From positions 1,612,001 through 1,676,000 of the forward strand of contig NZ_CP044125.1 of NCBI RefSeq assembly GCF_016864575.1: DNA of 64,000 bases, read 5' to 3'. Below the pieces are notes generated by a model, which saw nothing but the letters and a program-made list of their open reading frames with translations, had not been told where the DNA came from and made no database searches. A program made the translations under genes and the position numbers. Of the stretch, positions 17,915-28,051 are shown in pieces. The stretch comes from Rhizobium sp. BG4. Its GTDB lineage: Bacteria > Pseudomonadota > Alphaproteobacteria > Rhizobiales > Rhizobiaceae. How positions within the stretch are numbered: the stretch's first letter is position 1; each line of letters starts with the position of its first letter.

Positions 17915-18304
17915 TGGCCAGTCTCTCAAACGTGTGCGTGTCACAAATCCTGAGGGTGCGTTTCACCAGCGGATGCACACTAACAAGCACGTAGCGTGCC
18001 AGTTCGAAATCCGCCCTTCAGGGTGCGTCAAAACGCGCAGGCAGGGCGCAGGCGAGACCGGACGTTAACTTTCAATGAAAGCGGGGGTTAGGCGGGAACT
18101 GGCGGGCGATGGCTGCGTTTTTCTTTCAAAGGCCCAAACGCCTGAAAAAGATGCAGGAGCCACAGAAGTTTTCACACATTTTATCAACTGCTTACGAAGC
18201 CCACAATAATTGCCTATATTTTGAGCCATTTGTGCAAATCATGGGCAATCTGTTATTATCACTGCCCGGATGACCGGTACGCATAGATAATGGAAGGCGA
18301 TAGG
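17915..18304. other. glnII-gstI divergent control region
   Basis: A 390-base region between two divergent start codons with no further gene. It contains the glnII sigma-54 promoter at 17986-18001. A half-good NtrC-like dyad (GGTGC at 18022-18026 opposite CGCCC at 18012-18016) is too close to the promoter to be convincing. The part nearest gstI (about 18165-18260) is A+T-rich and should hold the gstI promoter, but no clear -35/-10 pair stands out. Confidence 0.6.
17986..18001 (-). promoter_or_regulatory. Sigma-54 (-24/-12) promoter of glnII
   Basis: On the minus strand the sequence reads TGGCACGCTACGTGCT. The TGGCACG block matches the -24 consensus fully, and GTGCT matches the -12 block except for one base, with GG-to-GC spacing exactly right (12 bases). 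A start site near 17975 would give a leader of about 60 bases before the glnII ATG. Confidence 0.85.
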
Positions 18305-18499
18305 ATGCCGACAAGTTTTCAAGGCGAATCCGCAAAGATCTACCAGTTCCCCGTCAAGTTCCGCCGTCCCGGCGAGCGCTTTGGCGCGAAGGATCCGCTC
18401 GCGATCGATCCCAACATCTGCGATGCGGCTTTCGACAGCTGGTATCACCAGGATGCGATCCGCGAAGAGGAAGAAGACAAGCGCAAGCCGCACGCCTGA
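18305..18499 (+). CDS. gstI: GstI-like inhibitor of GSII expression (DUF2735-type small protein)
   Basis: A 64-residue protein, beginning MPTSFQGESAKIYQFPVKF and ending in an acidic-basic tail. In Rhizobium leguminosarum a gene of about this size, gstI, lies upstream of and divergent from glnII and represses GSII synthesis at the translational level; position, orientation and length agree here. The KIYQFP motif is that of the small rhizobial DUF2735 family. The ATG at 18305 has GGAAGG at the right distance; an ATG five codons earlier has none. Its stop lies five bases from the end of the convergent pncB gene. The identification rests on synteny and recall of the family, not on alignment. Confidence 0.75.
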   Translation: MPTSFQGESAKIYQFPVKFRRPGERFGAKDPLAIDPNICDAAFDSWYHQDAIREEEEDKRKPHA

Positions 18500-18504
18500 T
18501 CACA

Positions 18505-19809
18505 TCAGACGAACACTTCCTGATCGACGCGATCTTCCGCGCCGAAGAATTTCAGATAGCGCTCGACCTCGGCCGGCTCACCCGTAGCCTTTTGCGGATT
18601 GTCTGAGAGCTTGACTGCAGGGCGGCCATTGGCGTCGCTGACCTTGCAGACGACGGAGATCGGGTTCAGCCCGGAGATTTCGGTCGGTGCGCAACCGGCG
18701 AAATCATTCGTCAAGTTGGTTCCCCAGCCGAAGCTCATGCGGACCCGTCCCTCGAAATGCTTGTAGGTGTCGATGATCGCGTCGACATCCAGACCATCCG
18801 AGAAGATCAGAAGCTTCTGGCGCGGATCGCGGCCCATCTTCTTCCACCACTCGATGATCTTCTCACCGCCCTCGACCGGCGGCGCGCTGTCCGGACGGAA
18901 GCCGGTCCAGTCGGCAACCCATTCCGGCGCGTCGCGCAGGAAGGCCGTGGTGCCGAAAGCATCCGGCAGGACGATCAGCAGGTTGCCGCCATAGAGGCGG
19001 TTCCAGTCGCGCAGCACCTTGTAGGGCGCCTTGGCAAGGTCGTCGTCCGTCTGCGCGAGCGCGGCTGCGACCATCGGCAGTTCGTGGGCATTGGTGCCGA
19101 CGGCTTCCAGATCGGAGTCCATGGCGAGCAGAACATTGCTGGTACCGGTAAAGGCCGGGCCGATGCCTTCCTTCAGCGCCTCGACGCACCAGCGCTGCCA
19201 CAGGAAGCTGTGACGACGGCGCGTGCCGAAATCGGAAATCCTGAGACCCGGGAGTTCCTTCAATCGCTCGACCTTGGTCCACATCCTGGCCTTGGCACGG
19301 GCATAGAGAACATCGAGCGTGAAGGGACCGAGCGCCTTCATCGCCGAGCGCGAGCGCAGTTCGTTGATGATCGCCAACGCCGGGATTTCCCACATCGTCG
19401 TCTCCTTCCAGGAGCCGTGGAAATCCAGAACGTACTGGCCATCCTTCTTGGAGAGCTCGTATTCCGGCAGCTGGAAATGCGAGAACCAGGCGAGGAATTC
19501 AGGCTCGAAAATCTGGGCGCGGCCATAGAAGCTGTTACCGGCGAGCCAGATCATCTCCTTCTTGGAAAGACGCAGCGTGCGCGCGTGATCCAGTTGTTCG
19601 CGCAACTCGCCCTCGTCGATCTCTTCGGCGAGGAATACCCGCTTCGTGCGGTTGATCAGCGTGAAGGTTGCGTTGACGTCGGGATAGAGCTTCCAGATCA
19701 TCTGCAGCATCAGAAGCTTGTAGAAGTCCGTATCGATCAGGCTGCGGACGATCGGGTCCAGCTTCCAGGCGTGATTGTAAACGCGTCTTGCGATATCGGT
19801 CTTGGCCAT
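18505..19809 (-). CDS. pncB: Nicotinate phosphoribosyltransferase
   Basis: A 434-residue NAPRTase of the PncB type, converting nicotinate and PRPP, with ATP hydrolysis, to nicotinate mononucleotide in NAD salvage. The N-terminal [20 protein letters not shown], the [13 protein letters not shown] segment and [10 protein letters not shown] near the C-terminus are typical. The ATG at 19809 (MAKTDIARR) is preferred to one twelve codons upstream because it matches the family start. It stands alone in the reverse direction, tail to tail with gstI, and has about 157 bases to the next upstream gene. Confidence 0.94.
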   Translation of the reverse strand: MAKTDIARRVYNHAWKLDPIVRSLIDTDFYKLLMLQMIWKLYPDVNATFTLINRTKRVFLAEEIDEGELREQLDHARTLRLSKKEMIWLAGNSFYGRAQIFEPEFLAWFSHFQLPEYELSKKDGQYVLDFHGSWKETTMWEIPALAIINELRSRSAMKALGPFTLDVLYARAKARMWTKVERLKELPGLRISDFGTRRRHSFLWQRWCVEALKEGIGPAFTGTSNVLLAMDSDLEAVGTNAHELPMVAAALAQTDDDLAKAPYKVLRDWNRLYGGNLLIVLPDAFGTTAFLRDAPEWVADWTGFRPDSAPPVEGGEKIIEWWKKMGRDPRQKLLIFSDGLDVDAIIDTYKHFEGRVRMSFGWGTNLTNDFAGCAPTEISGLNPISVVCKVSDANGRPAVKLSDNPQKATGEPAEVERYLKFFGAEDRVDQEVFV

Positions 19810-19899
19810 GCTCCACCCCATGCATACCGGCCGGGTGCGCGGCACATGACGGCCGGTCCTGTGCGTCTTCTTATCGAAAAATCATACGGTAAAGTCCAG

Positions 19900-19936
19900 C
19901 GCAAATACAAAGCCCTGCCGCGGGAAGCGGCAGGGC
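19900..19936 (-). terminator. Intrinsic terminator after the small Pro-rich membrane protein gene
   Basis: A 10-bp stem (arms 19912-19921 and 19927-19936) with a five-base loop is followed on the minus strand by TTTGTATTT. It lies about 30 bases beyond the stop at 19967. Confidence 0.75.
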
Positions 19937-19966
19937 CTTTGACGATCGCCTAGACCCAATACCCCA

Positions 19967-20332
19967 TTACTGCGCATAGGGCGCTGCCGGTGTCGCCGGG
20001 GTCGCAGGCTGGGCGTTGCCAGCGGGAGCCGAATTGTTCGGCGTTTCGGTCGGTACGCCATTGCCATTCTGCAGCGACGGGGCTGCCGGTGGCGCCGGCT
20101 GCTCAGACTGCAATTCCTGGCCGGGCTGCTGCGGCGCAACCTCGCTGGCCTCACGCTTGCCCCAGATCTCCACCGGGATCCAGACAATGAAGGCGAGCAC
20201 GAGGGCGACGATCAGAACCGTCAGAATACGCTTGCCGGTACGGCCCTGCTTGGCCTTGACCGGAGAAATCTGCTCTTCTTCATGAAGCTTGCCATCGGAT
20301 TTTTCCCAGCGGGTTTCCATCTGATGCGCCAT
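19967..20332 (-). CDS. Small single-span membrane protein with Pro/Ala-rich tail
   Basis: A 121-residue protein, not recognised as a named family. A charged N-terminal region (residues 1-35) precedes one membrane segment (about 36-57, ILTVLIVALVLAFIVWIPVEIW), and the C-terminal half is rich in Pro, Ala, Gln and Asn and should lie in the periplasm. The ATG at 20332 has an AAGGAG six bases upstream. It lies 95 bases after ghrA on the same strand and ends with its own terminator. Nothing in the sequence indicates a catalytic function. Confidence 0.7.
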   Translation of the reverse strand: MAHQMETRWEKSDGKLHEEEQISPVKAKQGRTGKRILTVLIVALVLAFIVWIPVEIWGKREASEVAPQQPGQELQSEQPAPPAAPSLQNGNGVPTETPNNSAPAGNAQPATPATPAAPYAQ

Positions 20333-20427
20333 GCCTGTCTCCTTCCGATTTCTGGGCAGCCGCGATGCGGTCTGCTGCAGAGCCTACGGAAGAACAACGA
20401 AAAGAGGCTGCGAAGGTTCCCGGCCGG

Positions 20428-21387
20428 TCAGTAACCGGCGGTGCGATCGACCAGGAACTGCAGGGGCTCGCCGCGCTCGAAGCGGGCGATCTGCTGCTCG
20501 ACATGGCGGAAGAGCGCATTTTCCTCGGAGATCGCCGCGTCGTGGGGCGTGATGAAGACGCTGTCGAGACCCCAGAGCGGATCGTCGGCGGGCAGCGGCT
20601 CCACTTCGAAGACATCGAGCGAGGCACCGCCGAGGATGCCGCCTTCGATCGCCGAAACGATATCGGCCTGAACCTGGCTCTTGCCGCGCCCAGCATTGAT
20701 GAAGACGGGCTTGCCGAGGGCACCGCCCTGGCGGAGCTTGCCGAACAGGCTGGCATTGTAGAAGCCGGTCGTCTCCGGCGTCAGCGGCAACAGGCCAACG
20801 AGGATATCGGTCTTCGACAGGAAGAGATCGAGGCCTGCGGCATCGAAGGTTTCGACGCCTTCGAGTTCCTTCTTCGTGCGCGACCAGCCGATGACGTTGA
20901 AACCCATGACCTGGAGCTTGCGCACGGCATCCTGGCCGAGCACGCCGAGGCCCATGACGCCGACGGTGATTTCAGCCGCTTCCGGAGGCGCCATCTTGCC
21001 CCAGATGCGATCGCGCTGGTGCCGGTCGTGGCCGCGCTGATCGCGCAGGTGCATCAGGCACTGCATGACCACCCATTCGCTCATCCGCACTGTCAGGCTG
21101 CGGTCGACGAAGCGGACGATCGGCACATCGGGCAGGCCCGGCAGCGTCATGATGCTGTCGACGCCGGCGCCGCCTGAAAAGATGATCTTGAGGTTCGGTG
21201 CGCGGTCGAAAAGATCGGCATCCGGCTTCCAGAGCAGCGCGTATTCGCAGGCGCTGAGATCCCTGCCCTTGGTCTCGGGATCGGCGAGATTGATGCTGCC
21301 GCGATCCGCAAAGGCGGTTTTCAGGATGCGGGCGATACCCTCAGGATTGAACTTGAGATCGACGAGAACGGGCGGTCTTGCAGACAT
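20428..21387 (-). CDS. ghrA: Glyoxylate/hydroxypyruvate reductase A-like D-2-hydroxyacid dehydrogenase
   Basis: A 319-residue NAD(P)-dependent dehydrogenase of the D-isomer 2-hydroxyacid family, GhrA branch. The Rossmann motif GLGVLGQDAVRKL, the catalytic Arg in NAGRGKS, Glu in DVFEVEPLP and His in ITPHDAA are all in order. Such enzymes reduce glyoxylate and hydroxypyruvate. It starts eight bases after the yejF stop, so it is probably the last gene of the yejABEF operon; the metabolic link to peptide import is not obvious. Substrate preference cannot be told from the sequence. Confidence 0.88.
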   Translation of the reverse strand: MSARPPVLVDLKFNPEGIARILKTAFADRGSINLADPETKGRDLSACEYALLWKPDADLFDRAPNLKIIFSGGAGVDSIMTLPGLPDVPIVRFVDRSLTVRMSEWVVMQCLMHLRDQRGHDRHQRDRIWGKMAPPEAAEITVGVMGLGVLGQDAVRKLQVMGFNVIGWSRTKKELEGVETFDAAGLDLFLSKTDILVGLLPLTPETTGFYNASLFGKLRQGGALGKPVFINAGRGKSQVQADIVSAIEGGILGGASLDVFEVEPLPADDPLWGLDSVFITPHDAAISEENALFRHVEQQIARFERGEPLQFLVDRTAGY

Positions 21388-21395
21388 GGTCTTCT

Positions 21396-23033
21396 TTACT
21401 GCTGGACGGCAGGCGTCGGCACTGCCTCGATGTTGAACGCGGCGGCCATCAGCGCCTTGGTGTAATCGTCCTTCGGCGCGCTGAAGATCTCGGCCGACGG
21501 CCCCTGCTCTACCACCTTGCCGAAGCGCATGACGATGACATCGTTGGCGAGCGCTTTGACGACCTTCAGGTCATGGCTGATGAAGAGATAGGCGAGATCA
21601 TGCTTCTTCTGCAGATCGCGCAGGAGATCCACGACCTGCGCCTGGACGCTCATGTCGAGGGCCGAGGTCGGTTCGTCGAGCATGACGAAGCGTGGCTTCA
21701 GTACCATGGCGCGGGCGATCGCGATGCGCTGCCGCTGGCCGCCGGAAAATTCATGCGGATAGCGCCAGCGGGTCAGCGGATCGAGGCCGACTTCCTCCAG
21801 CGCCCAGCAGACGCGCTGGTCGCGCTCTTCGTGCGACAACGCGCGCTCATGCACCTTCAGCCCCTCGGCAATGATGTCGCCGACCGACATGCGCGGGCTG
21901 AGCGATCCATAGGGATCCTGGAAGACCACCTGCAGCTGGTTGCGCAGCGGCCGCATCTGGGTGAACGAATAGCTCGCTATATCCTTGCCGACAAAGCTGA
22001 TGCGGCCCTTCGACGAGATCAGTCGCGTCAGCGCCAGTCCGAGTGTCGTCTTGCCGGAGCCGGATTCGCCGACGACGCCGAGCGTCTGGCCGGCGCGCAG
22101 CGACAGATCGATGCCATCGACCGCCTTTACGTGATCGACGACCTGGCGCATCAGCCCGGCCTTGATCGGGAACCAGACGCGGACATCGTTGCCTTCGATG
22201 ACGACAGGCTTCGAGGGATCGGCGAGCGGCGGCTCTCCGCGAGGCTCGGAAGCCAGCAGGTGCCGGGTATAATCGTGCTGCGGGCGGGTGAAGACTTCCT
22301 CGACCGTGCCGGTCTCGACGATCTTGCCCTTGGTCATGACACAGACGCGGTCGGCGAACTTTCGGACGATGCCGAGATCGTGGGTGATGAAGAGCATGGA
22401 CATGCCATGCTCGCCTTTCAGCTGGCGCAGAAGCTCGAGGATCTGCGCCTGGACGGTGACATCGAGCGCCGTCGTCGGCTCGTCGGCGATCAGCAGTTCC
22501 GGGCGGTTGGCGAGCGCCATGGCGATCATCACGCGCTGACGCTGGCCGCCGGAGAGCTCGTGCGGATAGGCCTTCAGCCGCTTCTCCGGCTCGCGGATGC
22601 CGACCTGATTGAGGAGCTCGAGCACGCGCTTTCGCGCGGCGGCACCGGTTACGCCCTGATGGAGATCGAGGATTTCGGCAATCTGCTTCTCGATCGAGTG
22701 GAGCGGATTGAGCGAGGTCATCGGCTCCTGGAAGATCATCGTGATGTCGTTGCCGCGCACCTGGCGCAGCTCCTTGTCCGATGCCCTCAGCAGGTCTTTG
22801 CCCTTGAAGAGGATCTGACCTGTCGGGTGGCTCGCCGAGGGATAGGGAAGCAGCCGCAGGATGGAGTTGGCCGAGACCGATTTGCCGGAGCCGGACTCGC
22901 CGACAAGCGCCACGACTTCGCCCTTGCGGATATCGAAGGAAATGCGATCCACAGCCAGCGATGTTTCGCCGCCCTGATGAAAGGCGACGGACAAATCCTT
23001 GACCGAGAGGAGGGTTTCGGAGCTCTCACTCAT
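21396..23033 (-). CDS. yejF: Peptide/microcin C-type ABC transporter ATP-binding protein
   Basis: A 545-residue cytoplasmic ATPase with two complete ABC modules, like E. coli YejF. Each half shows Walker A ([10 protein letters not shown] and [10 protein letters not shown]), a signature (LSGGQRQR and FSGGQRQR) and Walker B ([11 protein letters not shown] and [11 protein letters not shown]), plus the C-terminal oligopeptide ATPase segments. The ATG at 23033 overlaps the yejE stop (ATGA); an in-frame reading from further upstream is rejected as it would run through yejE. The complex imports peptides and, in E. coli, the antibiotic microcin C. Confidence 0.94.
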   Translation of the reverse strand: MSESSETLLSVKDLSVAFHQGGETSLAVDRISFDIRKGEVVALVGESGSGKSVSANSILRLLPYPSASHPTGQILFKGKDLLRASDKELRQVRGNDITMIFQEPMTSLNPLHSIEKQIAEILDLHQGVTGAAARKRVLELLNQVGIREPEKRLKAYPHELSGGQRQRVMIAMALANRPELLIADEPTTALDVTVQAQILELLRQLKGEHGMSMLFITHDLGIVRKFADRVCVMTKGKIVETGTVEEVFTRPQHDYTRHLLASEPRGEPPLADPSKPVVIEGNDVRVWFPIKAGLMRQVVDHVKAVDGIDLSLRAGQTLGVVGESGSGKTTLGLALTRLISSKGRISFVGKDIASYSFTQMRPLRNQLQVVFQDPYGSLSPRMSVGDIIAEGLKVHERALSHEERDQRVCWALEEVGLDPLTRWRYPHEFSGGQRQRIAIARAMVLKPRFVMLDEPTSALDMSVQAQVVDLLRDLQKKHDLAYLFISHDLKVVKALANDVIVMRFGKVVEQGPSAEIFSAPKDDYTKALMAAAFNIEAVPTPAVQQ

Positions 23034-24178
23034 TGGAAGGTCTTTCTTGGATCGAAGGCGTCGCGCACCGCCTCGCCGATGAAGATCAACAGCGACAGCA
23101 TGATCGACATGGCGAAGAAGGCGGTCAGCCCGAGCCACGGCGCCTGCAGATTGGATTTGCCCTGCGCGATCATCTCACCCAGCGACGGCGAGCCTGGCGG
23201 CATACCGAAGCCGAGGAAGTCCAGCGAGGTCAGCGTGGTGATCGAGCCCGAGAGAATGAAGGGCAGGAAGGTCAGCGTCGCGACCATGGCGTTCGGCAGC
23301 AGATGGCGCCACATGATGGTGCGGTTGTTGACGCCGAGCGCACGGGCGGCGCGGACATATTCGAAATTCCTGGCGCGCAGGAATTCGGCGCGCACCACAC
23401 CGACGAAGCCGACCCAGGAGAACAAGAGCATGATTCCGAGCAGCACGAAGAAGCCCGGCGGCAGGATCGCCGCGATGATCAGCAGGATGTAGAGAACCGG
23501 CATCGACGACCAGATCTCGATGAAGCGCTGCAGCAGCAGATCGGTCCAGCCGCCGAAATAGCCCTGCACCGCGCCCGCCGTGACCCCGACGATCGCCGAG
23601 CAGATCGTCAGCGCCAGGCCGAAGAGCACCGAGATACGGAAGCCATAGATGACGCGGGCCAGCACATCACGGGCCTGATCATCGGTGCCGAGCCAGTTCA
23701 GATTGCCGTAGTTGCAATTCGGATCGTTGACGCCCTGCGGATAGCCGGAGCAGCGCTCCTCGGCGCTCATCAGCCAGAAGGGCGGCGTCGGCGCCGAGCG
23801 CGGAATGTTGGAATTGACCGACCGGTAGGAATAATGGATCGGCGGCCAGATCATCCAGCCATTTGCATTGATTTCGTCGGCGATGACATCAGAGCGATAG
23901 TCCGTCTCCGCCAGGAAGCCGCCGAATTTCTCTTCCGGATAATCGACGACAACGGGGAAGAGGATCTCGCCCTTGTAGGATGCGATGATCGGCTTGTCGT
24001 TGGCGATCAGTTCGGCAAACAGGGTCAGCACGAAGAGGATCATGAACAGCCAGAACGACCAGTAACCGCGCCGGTTCGCCTTGAAATTCCGCCAGCGGCG
24101 GACGTTCGTCGGGGACAGCAGGCCCTTGCGCGGCGGCTTGACGGGCGTCGCCGTCGCGGGGTTTGCAGCGGTATCCAT
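23030..24178 (-). CDS. yejE: Peptide/microcin C-type ABC transporter permease
   Basis: A 382-residue inner-membrane permease of the DppC/OppC type. After a cytoplasmic N-terminus (NVRRWRNFKANRRGYWSFW) comes the first membrane segment (about residues 40-62), then a periplasmic insert of about 130 residues containing the PPFWLMSAEERC-type segments, which is the feature of the YejE branch. The permease domain follows, with the ABC-coupling EAA region near RAARALGVNNRTIMWRHLLPN. It overlaps yejB by one base and yejF by four. Confidence 0.94.
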   Translation of the reverse strand: MDTAANPATATPVKPPRKGLLSPTNVRRWRNFKANRRGYWSFWLFMILFVLTLFAELIANDKPIIASYKGEILFPVVVDYPEEKFGGFLAETDYRSDVIADEINANGWMIWPPIHYSYRSVNSNIPRSAPTPPFWLMSAEERCSGYPQGVNDPNCNYGNLNWLGTDDQARDVLARVIYGFRISVLFGLALTICSAIVGVTAGAVQGYFGGWTDLLLQRFIEIWSSMPVLYILLIIAAILPPGFFVLLGIMLLFSWVGFVGVVRAEFLRARNFEYVRAARALGVNNRTIMWRHLLPNAMVATLTFLPFILSGSITTLTSLDFLGFGMPPGSPSLGEMIAQGKSNLQAPWLGLTAFFAMSIMLSLLIFIGEAVRDAFDPRKTFQ

Positions 24179-25266
24179 CAGACGTCCCTCCGCTCGAAGT
24201 CGATGCGGGGATCGATCCAGGTGTAGATCAGGTCCGAGATCAGGCTGACGAAGAGGCCGAGCAGCGAGAAAATGTAGAGCGTCGCAAAGACGATCGGGTA
24301 ATCGCGATTGACGACCGAGAGATAGCCGAGGCGGCCAAGGCCATCGAGCGAGAAGATGTTCTCGATCAGCAGCGAACCCGTGAAGAAGGCCGAGATGAAG
24401 GCGCCGGGGAAGCCGGCAATGATGATCAGCATGGCGTTGCGGAAGACGTGACCGTAGAGCACCTGGCGCTCATTCAGGCCCTTGGCACGCGCCGTCGTGA
24501 CATACTGCTTCTTGATCTCTTCGATGAAGGAATTCTTCGTCAGCAGCGTCGTCGTGGCAAAGGCGGCGAGCGAGAGCGAGATCAGCGGCAGCGTCAGATG
24601 CCAGAAGTAGTCGAGCGGCTTCTGCCACCAGGCGAGCTGGTCGAAATTATCCGAGACCAGGCCGCGCAGCGGGAACCAGTCATAGAAGGAGCCGCCGGCG
24701 AAGAGAACGATCAGCAGGATGCCGAACAGGAAGCTCGGAACTGCATAGCCGACGATGATCACACCCGACGTCCAGACATCGAAGGTCGAGCCGTCCTTGA
24801 CCGCCTTGCGGATGCCGAGCGGGATCGAGATCACGTAGGAAAAGATCATGATCCAGACGCCGAGCGAGATCGAGACCGGCAGCTTGTCCTTGATCAGGTC
24901 GAGAACCGAGGTGTTGCGGAAGAAGCTCTCGCCAAAATCGAAGCGGATGTAGTTCCACATCATCTCGCCGAAGCGAGTGAGCGGCGGCTTGTCGAAGCCG
25001 AACTGTTTTTCAAGCTTGGCGATCAATTCAGGATCGAGGCCCTGGGCGCCGCGATATTTCGAGCCTTCATCACCGCCCTGCCCCAGCAGATCGCCGCCAC
25101 CGCCGGAAAGGCGCTGGTCGGCGCTGTCGGCCTGGCCGGTCAGCTGGGCGATCACCTGCTCGACCGGGCCGCCGGGCGCAAACTGGATGACGGTGAAGGA
25201 AATCGCCATGATGCCGACGATCGTCGGTATCATCAGAAGCAGGCGGCGAAGGATATAGGCTCCCAT
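24178..25266 (-). CDS. yejB: Peptide/microcin C-type ABC transporter permease
   Basis: A 362-residue inner-membrane permease of the DppB/OppB type. The N-terminus [20 protein letters not shown] is classic for the family. As in YejB, an extra glycine-rich stretch (about residues 49-70, [16 protein letters not shown]) sits in the first periplasmic loop. The EAA-like coupling region is at [21 protein letters not shown]. Its stop overlaps the yejE start by one base. It follows yejA after a spacer of about 150 bases, which has no clear terminator. Confidence 0.94.
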   Translation of the reverse strand: MGAYILRRLLLMIPTIVGIMAISFTVIQFAPGGPVEQVIAQLTGQADSADQRLSGGGGDLLGQGGDEGSKYRGAQGLDPELIAKLEKQFGFDKPPLTRFGEMMWNYIRFDFGESFFRNTSVLDLIKDKLPVSISLGVWIMIFSYVISIPLGIRKAVKDGSTFDVWTSGVIIVGYAVPSFLFGILLIVLFAGGSFYDWFPLRGLVSDNFDQLAWWQKPLDYFWHLTLPLISLSLAAFATTTLLTKNSFIEEIKKQYVTTARAKGLNERQVLYGHVFRNAMLIIIAGFPGAFISAFFTGSLLIENIFSLDGLGRLGYLSVVNRDYPIVFATLYIFSLLGLFVSLISDLIYTWIDPRIDFERRDV

Positions 25267-25417
25267 CAGCGCGCGGCCTTCCAGGTCTTGAATTTCGCCG
25301 GGATGCGCATCCTGTCAGAAGTCGTCAATCCATAAGCCTTTCGCCGGTTAGCCCGGCTTCTTCATGGTGATTCGAATGGACCATTTGGACCCCAGCGGCC
25401 CTGCCAATGCAAGTCCG

Positions 25418-27253
25418 CTATTTCGCGTCCTTCGACCACCAGACTTCGGGGAAGCCGATGGAATATTCGGGCAGTTCAGCGGGATGGGCCATCCTGTCCC
25501 AATGGGCCAGACGCGAGTTGTTGCTGTAGAACAGTGGCACGACATAGTGGTTGGCCAGCAGCACACGGTCCATTGCCTTGATCGCCGCAACCTGTTCATC
25601 GCGATTGGGGGCAAAGATGATCATCTTGATCAGGGCGTCGATAGCGGGATTTGAGATGCCGGCGTAGTTTCGCGATCCCTGCTGAGTGGCAGCCTGGGAA
25701 CCCCAATAGTCCATCTGCTCGTTGCCGGGGTTCATGGTCTCGCCCCAGATCGACCAGATCATGTCGTAGTCAAAGCTGCGGACGCGATTGGTGTATTGGG
25801 ATGCGTCGACGGTGCGCAGCCGGGCTTCGATGCCGATCTTCTTGAGATTGTTGGCAAATGGCATGACCGAGCGCTCGAAAGACGAATTGGAGAGCAGGAT
25901 CTCGAAGCTCATGGGCTGGCCAGTCTTGCTGTTGACCATCCGGTTGCCCTTCAACTCGTACCCCGCCTCCTTGAAAAGGCCAATCGCGGTCTTGAGGTTG
26001 TCACGCAGCTTCTGCGGATCACCGGCAACAGGGTTGGTGTACGGCGTCGTGAAGACTTCCGGCGGCACCTGATCCTTCATGCCCTGCAGAATTTCGAGTT
26101 CACGCCCCTGCGGCAGGCCCGACGCGGCAAGCTCGGTACCCCAGAAGTAGCTGTCGATCCGCTTGAAGGCGTTGTAGGCGAGGTTCTTGTTCAGGTCCTC
26201 GAAGTCGAAGGCGTAGTTGAGCGCTTCGCGAACACGCGGATCCTTGAACTGGTCGCGCCTGGTATTGGGCGTCAGCGCCTGCATGATGCCGACCGAACGA
26301 AGAGCGTTCGGGACCTCCTCGCGGATCACGCGGCCATCCTTGACGGCGGGAAAATCATAGGCGGTCGCCCAGCGGCTCGCCTGGTTTTCCTGGCGGTAGT
26401 CGACATTGCCGGCACGGAAGGCTTCGAACTCGACATCGCGGTCGCCGAAGAAAGTGTAGGTGATGTTGCGGAAGTTGTTCTGGCCGACATTGACGTTGAG
26501 GTCCTTGCCCCAATAGTCGTCGCGCAATTCATAGCGCACTGTGGAACCGGCAGTGAAGGCGGCAATCTTGTAAGGGCCAGAGCCCATCGGCGCCTCAAGC
26601 GTCGTCTTGCCGATATCACGGGGTTTGCCGTCGGCGCCCATGCCCTCCCACCAGTGTTTTGGCAGGATCGTCAGCTGGCCGAGGATGTTCGGGAGTTCCT
26701 TGTTGCCCTTCTCATCGAAGGTAAAGGTAACGTCGCGGTCGCCGGTCTTCTCGGCTTTCGCGACATGCTTATAGTAGTTCGACAGAAGCGGATTGAGCTC
26801 CTTTGCCTTGTCGAGGCTGAAGATGACGTCTTCTGGCGTGACAGGCTGGCCATCGGCCCACTTTGCTTCGGCCCGCAGCCTGAAGGTCGCGCTGGAGAAA
26901 TCGGCAGGATAGGAAACACCTTCTGCCAAGAGGCCGTAACTGGCCAGCAACTCGTCGTCGGCGGACTTGGTCAGGGTTTCGAATACCAGCGGCGAGCCAT
27001 CCGCCAGCTCACCCTTCGAAAGCAGGGGATTGAACGTATCGAAAGTCCCCGTCGTCGACAGATTGAGCGTGCCGCCCTTCGGCGCATCCGGATTGACGTA
27101 GTCGAAGCGCTTGAAGCCGGGCTTGTATTTGAGTTCACCGATGGACGACGTGCCGATCTGGAAGGTCTGCTCTTGAGCCTTGACGGGCAAGGTCAGCGCG
27201 CTCAGCGCCATGAAAGCAACAACCAGACTCTTCTTCGACCACACAAACGCCAT
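25418..27253 (-). CDS. yejA: Extracellular solute-binding protein of Yej transporter
   Basis: A 611-residue family 5 periplasmic binding protein with a signal peptide (hydrophobic about residues 9-25, cleavage near VKAQEQ). The body has the SBP_bac_5 layout: FDTFNPLLSKGELADGS, then a long ligand-binding domain ending with a C-terminal PEYSIGFPEVWWSKDAK tail. It is the first gene of the reverse yejABEF-ghrA operon and would deliver peptides to YejBEF. The 118 bases before it form a divergent promoter region shared with a hydrolase gene. Confidence 0.93.
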   Translation of the reverse strand: MAFVWSKKSLVVAFMALSALTLPVKAQEQTFQIGTSSIGELKYKPGFKRFDYVNPDAPKGGTLNLSTTGTFDTFNPLLSKGELADGSPLVFETLTKSADDELLASYGLLAEGVSYPADFSSATFRLRAEAKWADGQPVTPEDVIFSLDKAKELNPLLSNYYKHVAKAEKTGDRDVTFTFDEKGNKELPNILGQLTILPKHWWEGMGADGKPRDIGKTTLEAPMGSGPYKIAAFTAGSTVRYELRDDYWGKDLNVNVGQNNFRNITYTFFGDRDVEFEAFRAGNVDYRQENQASRWATAYDFPAVKDGRVIREEVPNALRSVGIMQALTPNTRRDQFKDPRVREALNYAFDFEDLNKNLAYNAFKRIDSYFWGTELAASGLPQGRELEILQGMKDQVPPEVFTTPYTNPVAGDPQKLRDNLKTAIGLFKEAGYELKGNRMVNSKTGQPMSFEILLSNSSFERSVMPFANNLKKIGIEARLRTVDASQYTNRVRSFDYDMIWSIWGETMNPGNEQMDYWGSQAATQQGSRNYAGISNPAIDALIKMIIFAPNRDEQVAAIKAMDRVLLANHYVVPLFYSNNSRLAHWDRMAHPAELPEYSIGFPEVWWSKDAK

Positions 27254-27371
27254 TCGCCAACCCCTGTCATTTCAGTTGCACCGAGAATAAGGAAAATGGC
27301 GGCGAAAAACAGGAGAGAGTTTGGTTTTTGCCGTTCTCGCGAAATTTTGACTAGTCGTTCGGAGCCCCCTC

Positions 27372-27944
27372 ATGTCCCTTTACGATCCCAAGACCACCGC
27401 GCTTATCTCTATCGACCTGCAGGCCTTTATCACCAGCCGGCCGGTTGCGCCTCATAGCGCTCAGCAGGTCATTGAAAACACGGCAGCGATTGCCAGGCAG
27501 CTGAAATCACAGGGCGGAACGGTCATTCTGGTGACCGTCGGTTTCTCTGCGGACTACGCTGACGCCGTCAACCATCCAGCCGACGAACCGGCGAGCTTCC
27601 CGAAGGGCGGATTGCCCGCCGCCGCGCTTGAGGCGCCGCCGGAGATCGCGGTACTGACCGTCGATGCCCATGTCGTCAAGCGCCAGTGGAGCGCCTTCTA
27701 CGGCACCGATCTAGACCTTCAGCTTCGCCGCCGCGGTATCAAGACCGTCATCCTCGCCGGGATCGCGACCAATTTCGGCGTCGAGTCGACCATTCGCGAT
27801 GCCTATGCGCATAACTACGTGGTCATTGCCGCCGAAGACGCGATGACGAGCTTCACGGCGGAGATGCACGGATTTTCGTGCGAGAAGATCCTGCCGCGGC
27901 TGTCGCGGGTCAGAAAGACTGCCGATATCCTCGCCAATCTCTGA
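27372..27944 (+). CDS. Isochorismatase-fold hydrolase, YecD type
   Basis: A 190-residue cysteine-hydrolase-fold protein. The Asp (SIDLQ, residue 15) and Lys (VVKRQWSAF, residue 103) of the usual catalytic triad are present, but the position of the nucleophilic Cys in the IATNFGVES motif is Gly136. E. coli YecD has the same replacement, so this is a YecD-type member and not a mutated gene. It may not use cysteine-based hydrolysis. It is divergent from yejA and precedes mepA by 107 bases. The reaction is unknown. Confidence 0.85.
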   Translation: MSLYDPKTTALISIDLQAFITSRPVAPHSAQQVIENTAAIARQLKSQGGTVILVTVGFSADYADAVNHPADEPASFPKGGLPAAALEAPPEIAVLTVDAHVVKRQWSAFYGTDLDLQLRRRGIKTVILAGIATNFGVESTIRDAYAHNYVVIAAEDAMTSFTAEMHGFSCEKILPRLSRVRKTADILANL

Positions 27945-28051
27945 GCGGAGGCGAAAGCACCTAGGCGCGAGCACCATGAAAACATCGATTCACCCGAATT
28001 GCTTTTCACGGTAAATTCCACCGCAAATCACTGGCAATTTCGGGAATTCGC

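Noticed and set aside
15770..17953. Plus-strand frame covering DUF763 and glnII in antisense
   Set aside because: It spans two well-identified genes and the glnII terminator; no domain is seen.
18012..18026. NtrC-like dyad near the glnII promoter
   Set aside because: One half-site is poor and it lies only about 10 bases upstream of the -24 element, too near for an enhancer site.
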